Shown: positions 25,271-35,900 of the stretch, piece by piece
Layout of the letters: the number at the start of each line of letters is the position of its first letter
How positions within the stretch are numbered: the first letter of the stretch is position 1
NCBI RefSeq assembly: GCF_964204865.1
Contig: NC_135257.1
Coordinates: 7,338,151 to 7,402,150, forward strand
Reading direction: 5' to 3'
From: Styela clava
Taxonomy: Eukaryota; Chordata; Ascidiacea; Stolidobranchia; Styelidae
Length of the DNA stretch: 64,000 nt
Position numbers and translations under genes: made by a program
Notes under the pieces: model-generated
What the model saw: the letters and a program-made list of their open reading frames with translations, nothing else
Told to the model about the DNA's origin: nothing
Database searches by the model: none

Positions 25271-26740
25271 CGGAAACTCCACACCCCTCAGCTTATCAAC
25301 TAAGCTTATTAAAAGCTATTATATCAGAAAATGCTGCAACGACTGAGAAAGTATTTAAAAGGCATTGACAGCTATCATATCGTTATCTCCATACCTATGT
25401 AATTGTAAATCCTATCCTATCCGACATGTAGCGTACAACTGTTTCCGTGTTTTTGTTTTGGCGTGGGCTCGATAACAACGACAGTGTCTGACGCGCTGCT
25501 GCCTCTAGCGATAAGACGATACAAATTCAGCAACACAAAATCACATTCATTGATTTTCGTAAACAAGTGGGCTTTGCATCGTTTCGATTGTTGGACACGA
25601 ACTAATTGAACATTATTTTTGTTGTAGTTTTCTCTGGAATTGATGTTTCCCTGAGCACCGGTTTCCTTGTTTATTTCCGTAACAATGGCCGATCAGCTAA
25701 AAGTCAGCGATGACATAACAATTGGATTTGTGAAGTTGATCAGACACTTCGTTCGCTCAGAGCAAAGACAATGCATATCTATGCTCAGAGCCTCAGACCA
25801 TATGCATTGTCTCTGCTCAGACAGATATTCAAGCATGGTTGTAAACATTGCCTCATTTTTGCGGTTTTGCGAGTTATTTGTCAGTTTTTAGGTGTTGTTT
25901 TTTCTAAAAATGACCTGTGACGCGCTTCCACGTTTTGGCTTCTGTTTTAAATAGAAAATTTAAAGCACTTCTTTTCGGCAACTCGATTACGACACTCGAC
26001 TTCCAACACTCAACTCGGGGATCTCTCGCAACACGCACCTACTACTACTTCTCCAAGCATCTGCCTCATTTTTGAGTTAAGTTATTTTACTGTTTTGATT
26101 TTATGCTTTTATAACTTCGCTATTTTAATACAACAAAAAACTTGCACATTTTACTAGAGACTTGAAAGAGGACAAGAATAAGGAAGCACAGTCTCGGCAC
26201 GCGGAGTTTAGGGAACAACAGCAAGAACCCTACACGTGTAAGCGGTACGTAGTTGAATATATTATTAAACATAATGGTTTTGGGCATGTAAATCAGTTTG
26301 CAACTGTTAACTCTTTAAAACACAAGCCAAATAAGCATCCAAAATTTGTCAATAGTAAAGTATAGGGAGAATATTTCTCGTATCAAGGGTAGACCAATCC
26401 GATCCCAAATTTTTGGGACTGTTCATCGTAGTCTCCCATCCACAATGCCCAAATTTTTGTGGGTTGGTCTGTCTACCTTCCTCCGGACCGGATTGAGCAA
26501 TAATGAATCCATCGATTCTTGTTTCGATTGTTGGGCACGAATTAATTGAAGATAATTTTGCGAAATTTTTCTCGCTCCGCAATAGACCCATCGATCCATG
26601 ATGCGCAAATATTTTTTGTTTGTACCTTGCTTCGTGTATGACTGAACTGAACAATGGTACTGCACTTTTCCTCATAGTCTATCATTCACAATGCCGAATT
26701 TTTTTTTTGATTGATCTGTCTACATTTGGCGCGACGGGTC
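25271..26740. other. Intergenic with a short hairpin and diverged repeats
   Basis: No gene was recognised. At 25756-25778 and 25799-25820 a near-perfect inverted repeat (AGACAATGCATAT and its complement) could form a hairpin with a 20-base loop. Two stretches near 26430 and 26690 share CCACAATGCC and TTGGTCTGTCTAC-like text and look like old copies of one repeat. Confidence 0.4.
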
Positions 26741-26830
26741 GCTCATCGTGCTAAGCGTTAGGAATACACTCGCCACCGCACCTCTGATTACGCTGCGTGG
26801 GTTCGCAGGTTCGAATCCCGTGCAGGGGTG
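26741..26830 (+). repeat. tRNA-like SINE head
   Basis: The sequence GGTTCGAATCC (26809-26819) is a perfect RNA polymerase III box B. Upstream, GCTCATCGTGCTAAGCG stands where a box A would be. It shares GGAATAC, CTCGCCACCGCACC and CTGATTAC with the copy at 9540-9655. The spacing and poor stem pairing argue against a functional tRNA gene. Confidence 0.55.
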
Positions 26831-27194
26831 GTTATGTGCAAGAAGATTGGTGGACTCGTGTGATGTTTTGGGTATTACCAAATCACCAATAGACAGAAAT
26901 ATTACAGTTTATTATACTGCAAAGTAAGGCGTCAGTATATCGCAGCTTAACGCTAGACAGTTCAAAAACAAGAATGAGTAACAAACACGCAGACAGGTAA
27001 AAGCAAGGAGCAATTACGAGAACACAATTATGACATCATGATCACAAATCTGGTGCGTGTTAAAAACAACAAGCTATGACGTAAATACACAACAGACTTC
27101 TCGCCGCCGTAGGGTGGTTCACGTAAGCGTTGGTCGGTTACGGCTTCCTTCACCACTAAGTCCATCACCACTAAGTCCATGTCCAGACATACAT

Positions 27195-27790
27195 ACAGAC
27201 AGACAGATACCTATCAACATACTTACCGATTAAAATCGATAAGTAATAATGCTCTCGTTTGCAGCTGGAGCCCCCACAATATTCGAGATTACGAGTACGA
27301 GATTCCTCTAGTTGGCTCTCGAACTACTAGATTAGTTTATTACTACCACAAGATTTATTACTTATCGATCTTAAGATCGGTAAGTATGTTGATAGGTATT
27401 TGTCTGTTTGTCTGTCTGTCTGTTTGTATGTTTGTCTGTTAGATGAACGCGATATCTCACGAACGCGTGGTTGAATCTGCTCCAAATTTTGCATGTGCAT
27501 GCATCTTACCTCGGACCAGAAGCCTATAGATTTTGGGTTAATTATGTCGTATAATTAGCGAGTTATTAACTAATTACCGATCTAAGATCGATAAGTCTTC
27601 GGTCTCCGATCGATATTCTCGTTTATTACTTATCGATTTTAATCGGTAAGTATGTTGATAGATATTTGTCTGTTTGTTTGTCTGTTAGATGCACGCGATA
27701 TCTCACGAAAGCGAGATTGAATCTGCTCCAGATTTTGCATGTGCATTCATCATAAGTCCCAATGAATTATGGATGAATTATATAGTATAA
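27195..27790. repeat. Repeat cluster with palindrome ACCGATTAAAATCGAT
   Basis: At least three copies of one repeat family lie here. A palindromic unit CATACTTACCGATTAAAATC at 27209 onward is followed by head-to-head or direct copies at about 27355-27555 and 27625-27790. These share TTGATAGGTATTTGTCTG, GATATCTCACGAA and CTGCTCCAAATTTTGCATGT. No coding content was recognised. Confidence 0.6.
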
Positions 27791-28590
27791 CTAGAGCTGC
27801 TTGCAGCTTTAACAGGCTTCCCGCGTAATGCAGCCATGTAATAGAATGAGTCGCAGCTAGAGAACTTTTTCTCTGTAACTCTTCTGGGTTCGTAAATTGA
27901 CGCGTATTTGACGGGGGAACATAGCAGAGACTACGCGGATCACTCATGCATGACTTAGTCACGTGACCGGGAGTGCTACATCAAAAGGCTAACATAAGTT
28001 GTGGTGGATCAACCGACCTCAAATACCAAGTTTAAGTTCTTAATATTCAATAGTAATTGAGAAATGCGAAAAAAACTGAAAATTATGCTATGTGCACTGG
28101 AGCGTGAAGCCGTGATCAGTCATGCATTAAGTCTGCAATTTATGATGGGGAATTTATTATCTGCATGTGATGTAAATTTCAAGTCTCTAAGTAGTGTCGT
28201 TTTCGAGAAGAAGATGAAAATGTAAAATCCTATATTGCTCACTGGAGCGTATCGCCGAGGTCAGTCATGCGTATCCTTGACATATTGTATCCGGAATATG
28301 TCCATTAATCATTGTTATGAACTTCAACCCAATACCATGTATCAATTTTGAGAAATCGCAAAAAAACTGAAGACGCGTTTTGCTCACTGGAGGGTGAAAG
28401 CGTGGTCAGTCATGCATAAAATTTGCATTTTATTGCTAGCTGAGAACTTCTGCACATTTGAGGTGAATTTCAAGTTTGTAGGACCAATTTGAAAAAAAAA
28501 ATAATAATAAATAATAATAAATAAATAATAATAATAAAACACAGGAATACAATAGGTTCCCTGCTGACAAGCAGCGGGAAGCCTAATTAG
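27790..28590. repeat. Element with inverted GGCTTCCCGC ends and degenerate internal tandem units
   Basis: The left end reads GCTGCTTGCAGCTTTAACAG then GCTTCCCGC. The right end reads CTGACAAGCAGCGGGAAGCC, its approximate inverse. Between them a unit of about 145 bp recurs three times (near 28070, 28220 and 28365), each with CACTGGAGCGT or a variant, then GTCAGTCATGC. An AATAATAAT run (28500-28535) precedes the right end. Confidence 0.5.
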
Positions 28591-29244
28591 CGAGTTATTA
28601 ATTAATTAGTGATGGGACACAATGTGTCACTATGGAGTAAGAGCGCTGTTTTGGGGATCCCCTGACTTTCGATCGATAAGTCTTCGGTCTCTGACCGATA
28701 TTCTCGTTTTATTGTTTATTCTTCCTACTTTTTTCCCCCAACTGTTAGACTAATTCTCTCTACTCCAACCCTCCAACTTTCGTTGGAGCGGAATTATTTA
28801 ATAATATTTCTTCCCAACTTGCTGACAACACACACCCGTCGTTGTCGGGGATATTATTTTCGCTAGCTGGCCTCGCTACTCTTTCTTCAGACTCAGCTCC
28901 ACCGCCTGCCTGACTTTGTCGGCTCTTGGGCATACCCACCCTCTCCTCTCTACCGGCTCTTCTTTACTTGAATGCATGCGTCGACCTCCTCGGATATTCT
29001 TTTCGTTAGCTTCCGAACTAACCTGCACTCTTTCTCCCTCCTCGCTGGCTCTGGAGCCCCTTCCATTTTCTTTCGACCACCTACCCACCCCTCTTTCTCC
29101 GTCCTCGCTGGCTCTGGGGCCCCTTCTATTATTCCTTCAACCGCCTACCCACTCTCTCGTCCGACCCCCTTAGAGCAAATTTAATTCTTTCGGATCTCTT
29201 CGCTAGTTCGAAACATCATTCGGTACCATGTCTCAAAATTAGAT

Positions 29245-29320
29245 TTCCTCTGCGGGAATCGAACCTCGTCCTGCGTATTACCGCGTGTCTATGCTTCGTT
29301 TGCGCCACCGTTACCTGTTT
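29245..29320 (-). repeat. tRNA-like SINE head in duplication copy A
   Basis: The minus strand has GGTTCGATTCC (box B) preceded by TGGCGCAAACGAAG, which resembles a box A. The counterpart at 42476-42550 has GGTTCGAATCC. Both lie at matching positions of the segmental duplication, so the SINE predates it. Confidence 0.5.
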
Positions 29321-29999
29321 GGACGAGCGAAATTGAAATCTTACTTAAGTAACACATTTTTATCGACGTCACACTTTGCAATCCCTGACATGGCTTCGAA
29401 CAATATTACGCTAATATGCTGCGTTGGTTGGGAGCATATTCATCCAGGTGTGGGAATGTTGAAGGAACCCGTTTTCAATTTGACATATCATTCGCTTTAA
29501 TCAACTACTGAATACGAGCTTGCCTGTAAAATCGTTGGATCTTTTGAAAATGACGATTTCCCGTTTTCAATCGGGGATCAACCAAAGAATCGGAATTTTT
29601 AGTTCAAAAAAGCTAACAAAAATTCTGCTTCATTTTGAAGAAGACTTTTCTTGTGGTTGTTTGGTTGCTGGCTGTGGTTGTTGATCTGACAATAACACTG
29701 CATAACCCGGTTTTCGAATACATGTATTCGATTTTCGTTTGTGTATGTATTTTCAAATACCCATGAACCAGGCTGACGATCATACAAAATCCAGGTAACA
29801 CTGCACGTATGCCGAGTTGTAGCAATTCCTTCTGTTAGTTCGTTCCCTTAATTTTTTTCAAGGGTTTGGTCAAATATTGTCTTCATACATTGGAGAAAAG
29901 AGTAAAGCTTGCACCTTTTGAGAGGAGTCGAAATTGTGCAAGGTGACCCAAAACAGATCGATCGAGGAACAAAGTTTTACAATTATTGTTACCCTTACC

Positions 30000-30514
30000 T
30001 AGGGTTACCATATTTTTGTGACTTCAAATCGGGAAGCCTCGAAAGACAACGACCCCTTAGCTTCAAATTTTCCGATTTTATTACATAGGCCTACATTCCT
30101 ACATTTAAAGCTGTCTCGGCTGTCTTTATTGACCATATTGTTATCGAAATTTCATGCGCATATTCTCTGTCCAAAAATCGGGTTCAGTTCGAAAAATAGG
30201 AATAAATAAAAAAAAAAAAAAAAAAAATAGGAAGGAATTGACGTTAACGATACCGGTACAAATAATTCGAATTTAGACTAATCAGTATTGGTTTTACATG
30301 CGATACGTCTGCCCTCAATAGGAATTAGCGGGAAACGAACGCATTCACCTCCAGTAAGTAGGCTAGCGCTGCGCTACGCAGAAACAACAGTAACGAGAAC
30401 ATGTTTGTGTATTATGCTGGAAAAGCGGGACTTTTGGCTGACTTATCGGGACGGCGGGACAAAACGCTGGAAAGCGGGACTGTCCCGCTTAAAGCGGGAC
30501 GTATGGTAAGCCTA
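30000..30514. mobile_element. hAT-type MITE present only in duplication copy A
   Basis: Termini TAGGGTTACCATA and TATGGTAAGCCTA are inverted. The 8-bp duplication CCCTTACC flanks both sides (29992-29999 and 30515-30522). Several GCGGGAC motifs lie near the right end. At the matching place in copy B (about 43002) the sequence runs through without an insert. Confidence 0.92.
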
Positions 30515-31725
30515 CCCTTACCGTTGGGCTTTAAATTTTATGGAATTGAGAATGAAGCAATTATAATGTTTAATTGAGGCGCGACAAATCGTTATAGCCG
30601 AATATTTATCCGACAAATCTAAATGTTTTATTTCCAATAATTTTTCAAAGCCCAAATATGTTATAATCAATTTTTTAAAGCGCTATTTCAACCCATTAAG
30701 GTAAGCCAACAAGACCATACCGCGACAATGCAATACTTTCACGAGCAATAAAGTAATTTAGTCCGATGAAGTATATTGATTTGAAAAATTCCTTTTAGCC
30801 GTCAAAAACAAATTCAACAATCATACGTCGATTTATTTCTAAAGTATACCTTCTAACTCTCACACTCTTCCTATTTCCTTTATTGGGCGCGAAGTGGGCC
30901 TATGGATGTTTTTATATAGTTCAAAAATGTATGCAGGCTCCATGGGATTCGTTTTCTGAATTAAAACTTTTGCACCTCGTAAAAAGAAATACTTACAACA
31001 AGATGATCAACATAATTACAAAAGAATCCCTATGTACACTGTTTCTGTCGAAAAACTGTGAAGAGTTAACGATCCGGTAAATACCGAGAAGATTATCTCA
31101 CCACGGCAAAAAGAATAATTTTAGTTATCATCCATATATTAAATTATCTTTTGAAACATTCTAGATCAGATCAAAGAGCGAAATATCGGTATATTATAAC
31201 CAATTCGTATATCACAGAATTGGCCCATACCGATTGATTGATACATCTCTAATATACACATATATATATATAGATTACCACTAACAGTGCATTACAAACG
31301 AGAGCACAAATTACTTCTTCGATATTTGAACAATTAGGGATGAAAAATAAATGTAGCAAAAAGATAAATAACATGGGTCGTACACAATAAAATAAATAGT
31401 GAACATGTTTTTTCATATGCATTCCAAGTATATATTTCAAAGTAGCTGATTTTCTAACTTCTACTCTATTTTTTCGCGGACTTATATACAGGGTGATCAG
31501 ACCAAGTGTATACAAATGTTAATTAAGATATCTACAATATAAATGTAAGAGAGAAAGAAATTATTTTGCAAAAATAGCATTATAAAGATGAAAAGTAGAA
31601 TTCATTGTTATTTTGCGATATATTCTCTTCTTTCCTTCACTATTTGATTGGAACTTGACTGCACGAGGCACGTATGGTTTCTTCTGAAATTTTATCCCAA
31701 CAAGCCATCAATCTATGCCTCAGAG

Positions 31726-32256
31726 CAGTTGTTCCCAACCTGAGGTGCGCGCACCACTAGTGGTACGCAAGCAGCTTCGAATTATAGCAACAATTAACTT
31801 TTGTATTTGCTGAACAGCGTATACAGCGCTACAAATTCTTGTTTTTATAGGTCGGCTTCTTCGTTACTGTCCACCAAAAACGGAAGGGACATGTTCTCGG
31901 CCATGTTTTGCGTGTACGCCATAATGTGTCTGCATTAATAAATCGGCAAATGAGGGAGCGTTCGTGATAGCGGCTCGCACTGATCAAAGTGTTTTCGTCC
32001 GAGGTTTTGGACAATTTAGTGGTAATGATAAGATGTATTGTTACCTAACGTGCAAATTGGCAAAAACATGTCCACTTCGTTTTAGGTGGACAGTAACGGG
32101 CGAGAGTGATGTCTAAAAGACACGAACTGGTAGCGCTATAAACGCCGTAGCGAATACGAAAGTTAATTGTTGCAATAATTAAAAGCTGCTTTCGTACCAC
32201 TTGAAAAGCTCCCGCGTATCACTAGTGGTGCGGGTAACTCGGATTGAGAATAACTG
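31726..32256. mobile_element. hAT-like MITE nested in the mariner foldback
   Basis: The ends CAGTTGTTCCCAACC and GGATTGAGAATAACTG are imperfect inverted repeats. CCACTAGTGGT occurs near both ends (31750 and 32219). No exact target duplication was found, perhaps because the neighbouring MITE inserted at its right edge. Confidence 0.65.
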
Positions 32257-32263
32257 CTATAAG

Positions 32264-32531
32264 CAATGTTCCCTCTAATTTTTTGTAGTATGTGTGCGCA
32301 GAATCTTTGGTGTGTGCGCACTTTTTTGAAAATGACTAATATTTGTGCAAAAACCAATGAAGAAATTTTGGCGTTCTAACCGGGTAATGGGTGGGCCAAC
32401 AACAAACTTTCTCAACCTGCCGACCGAGCACATTGTTACATTACATCGAAATACGTCTGTGCGCAGTAAATCTATGCGTGTGCACAGCCTCTGAAAGCTG
32501 TGTGCACGCGCACACCTTAGAGGGAACACTG
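32264..32531. mobile_element. hAT-type MITE nested in the mariner foldback
   Basis: The inverted termini are CAATGTTCCCTCTAA and TTAGAGGGAACACTG. The 8-bp duplication GCTATAAG lies on both sides (32256-32263 and 32532-32539). GTGTGCGCAC-type palindromes occur inside. Confidence 0.92.
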
Positions 32532-32902
32532 GCTATAAGGCATAGATTGATGACTTGTTGGATCAAAATTTCAGAAGAAACCATACACGTGCCTCGTGCA
32601 GTCAAGTTCCAATCAGACCAAGGCGTGTAGTGAAGTCAAAGGGGGGATATATCGAAAAATAACAATGAATTCTGTTATTTATCTTTATAATGCTATTTTC
32701 CGCGAAATATTTTTTTTTTCTCTTCTACATTTATACTGTAAATATTTCAATAAACATTTCCACACTTGGTCTGATCTCCCTGTATAAGCGATGGAAATTT
32801 TAGATCATGCTGTATATACATCATGCTGAATTTGTATTACAACAACTTTGGGTCTCGATTAGTCCGAACGTATATATACTGCCATTGGGTAACGCACAAT
32901 AG

Positions 32903-32908
32903 TTTATT
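32903..32908 (-). terminator. Poly(A) signal AATAAA of VWA-BRCT gene A
   Basis: The minus strand has AATAAA about 43 bases after the stop codon of gene A. Gene B has the same signal at 44408-44413, at a similar distance from its stop. Confidence 0.6.
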
Positions 32909-32950
32909 AGCATTTAGCTCATTTGTATCATATAATTAAAATGATAAAGA

Positions 32951-35900
32951 TTATGTGCTTATCGGAACCTTTATCTTATCTTTATTTAATAAATATGGAT
33001 TTATATCCAATATTTTCTTTTCTTGAATGCAGTGATATATGTAATCCTCTCGAACAATTGGAATCTAGAAAACATGTGAATGTAACGTGAGAATCGGGCA
33101 CAGCACTGGTTGACAGCTCTGACAAGTACAATACGGTTATGCTTGAAAAAACTGACTATTTTAAGGGAAACTTGGCACAAGTCTATTATTCACAATGGGA
33201 ATGTTTTTCCAGACTTGCCAATATTGAATAAAAGGATAGATTATGGCGGTGTATAGTATACTCAAAAATACAAACTTGAGCTCTTTTAGAATCCCGCACC
33301 AATACTGTATTTTTCTTGAAGTCTTTGTCTGAACACACTAAAAATGTATTGTTGAATACCGTGTTGACGTTGGGCACTGAAAATAAAACTTTGTTGTGAT
33401 GATGCAGACATAAATAATGATTCGTACACAAAAACATGCAGTTATACACACGGAAATTATCGTTGAGTGCCACTGATAAAAGTTAAACCATGCAAAGTTT
33501 TCCTGCGGCGTGTGATGAAGTATAGCATGTTGTAATTCAATTCGATACTAGTTTTTCTTAATCAAATTTTTAAAACGAAGTTTACATGGGACATCCTGGA
33601 AATCAAAATAATTTAAGCTAAACTAGTTATTTCGTTATACAAAATTTAAACGTTACCTGGTCTTCCCCCACATCTGATGATCAAATCAGACATCGTTTCT
33701 TGTTTTGCGCCAACTTTCTTATCACGTAACGCTTCAGACACAAGAATGTTTTGAGCTTTGAAAACACTACAATAAAACAGTCTTACTTTATTCGCTGATT
33801 ACGTCTAGTTCATTTAATGGGTGCGTAATGCAAAATTTAAATATATAACTCATTTTTTGTATTATTGCATATAAACTTTGTGTGATACCCATGTATCAAA
33901 TCACAACTCTGTTTAGCTGTTTGCTAAGACTCTTGCATCACTCTCTTGGAACTTTACAGTCAACTATCATTATGCAATTTACAAGTGAACCATTTCACAT
34001 TACATATATATTCATATGGGCCCCTACAATGAAATGAACAACAACCTTGGAGGAAACCAATTAGAGATTGTTTTTAATATAATTGAGTTGAAGCGTTAAT
34101 TAATAGAGGTGAATGCATAACTGACAAATTAGTTTCAACACGATATGCTGTCAGCCAACCTATTTACCTCGTAGTTTGAAACGTTTTCTTCTCCTTCTTG
34201 GTGCGTTTCACGATCTGAAGGTGAAGAAATTTACTCCGTTTATTTAGGTATTAAATTCACTAGATGTTTACCAAACAAATTTAGGAGATTACTCACAAAA
34301 AAAACGAGACTAACATGTTGTGGAATAGTAATTCTAAAATTTTCTAACATATAGCATTCAATAATCAACCCACCTTTTCATATTGTCTAAGCTTCTTTTC
34401 AATTCCAGGAGGCAAATATGGCTGTTTAATTCTTGGATCAAAAACCCCTTTGGCTGTTGGCATTTCTGTAGCTATGGAGGATTGCATTGCAAAAAGTCTA
34501 CCAAGACTTTCTTCTCTGTAAGTAGAAATAAGCAAACTATTTTCCATTGAAAATTTTCTAATTTTTGCCGACTTGAAACTTGAATGTCAGAAACATCCAA
34601 TGAATAGAAATTGATCTTCAAGGAAAATATAGCCTAGTTTCGTATTGATACCTCGTTAATTCAAAAGATAGCAGTCGTTTGCGATTGAGTTTATAAAGTT
34701 ATTCCAAATAGCAACTCAATGATTTGAGTGATGTTTAGTATCAGATATACAGCTCTAAATTAAAATCGGTCCACTCGACTCAAGTTAATCTGGTGAATAA
34801 TTTGTATTGCTTACGCAAACATTTATCACTAAAACCCAAGATCTTACAATCTTTATAAACGTACGTTTTAATAGTTTTTCCAAAATTAAGTTTCTTTATC
34901 CAGCCATCAGCATCATCGTTGAGTTGTTTTGCATATTTACTGCGATCTCCTAGAATAATCGTATATTGTTTTTTAATTTCATTGATTTCTAAAATTGCAT
35001 CTTGGATTGCCTTCCCATGTCCTTTCATATCTTCATTGCTATATGAAAATAAAGTTGAATTTTTTGATGTACTGGTTAATTTCACTCTACATCAGTGCTC
35101 TTCAACAGGGGTTCCGCGGAACCCTAGGGTTGCTATGCAGTGGGGTTCCGTGAGTTTATAGGGTTCCTCAGGGGTTCCGCGTTTTTTTTTTTCAGGGGAA
35201 ATCATTTCTTGCTTCAGCATGTTGATGCGTCATTATAAATATACTTAGACCACCGTGTCTCATTCAAACTCCCAAGTAGGCCAATTCGTTAAACAGGAGG
35301 TTTAGTCACAGTGCAGTTAATGGACAAAACAGAAATATTTTCGGTTACGGACAGTGCAGTTAATAGACAAAACAGAAATATTTTCGGTTGTTGCGTCACT
35401 TTAGTCATTGTTATGCAACAAACAAGAACGATATTGTTGCCCATAGTTACATGATGTACAAAGTATGTAGATATTGATTGGGTTTCTACAAGACCAACTA
35501 CTTTTTCCATTTTCTATGCTTTTGCGTCGGTGGATCCGTATGCATAGAATGCAAAGATGCTGTAGCAAGAGTGGAGATAACTATCCTGAGTAATTCGATA
35601 AATAGCCTTGCTGGTTGCTGCACACTACTAACCCAAATATATTTCTGTAACGTTTCGTCTGACCAAGGTCAAACTTCCTCAGACATGCTTATTTTAACTA
35701 AAGCAAGAATAGCAATTGTATAATTTACCATTCTTGCTTTAGAAATATGTATGTCTGAGGAAGTTTGACCTTTGCTCAGACTAAACGGAACCGGAATATA
35801 TATGTGTTAGTGTGCAGCGAGACTCTTTATTGAATTACTCAGGATATGTAGATATTGCTCGAGACAAGAGAGAGTATATACTACAAAATAGAGTTGTTGT

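Larger units (their letters stand above)
31489..32782. mobile_element. Mariner-like foldback interrupted by two hAT MITEs, copy A only
   Basis: Inverted ends CAGGGTGATCAGACCAAGTG and CACTTGGTCTGATCTCCCTG are flanked by TA. The arms are about 230-250 bp long (31489-31722 and 32537-32782). Each arm encodes the same transposase-like tail pointing outwards from the centre, RLM.CW.KISEETI, on the minus strand in the left arm (about 31670-31715) and the plus strand in the right arm (about 32547-32590). The centre is filled by two other MITEs. Copy B has an uninterrupted AT-rich site at about 44278-44292. Confidence 0.85.

Noticed and set aside
26741-26830. A possible functional tRNA gene
   Set aside because: Box B is perfect but the arms do not fold into a cloverleaf and a diverged copy exists at 9540-9655, which fits a SINE better.
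27195-28590. A CRISPR-like or satellite array
   Set aside because: The units are few, long, diverged and partly inverted, with no regular spacers; the genome is eukaryotic.
28876-29184. Overlapping frames on both strands rich in Ser, Pro and Arg
   Set aside because: They lie in a C/T-rich repeat that is duplicated non-codingly at about 42.15-42.4 kb and the frames are not preserved there.
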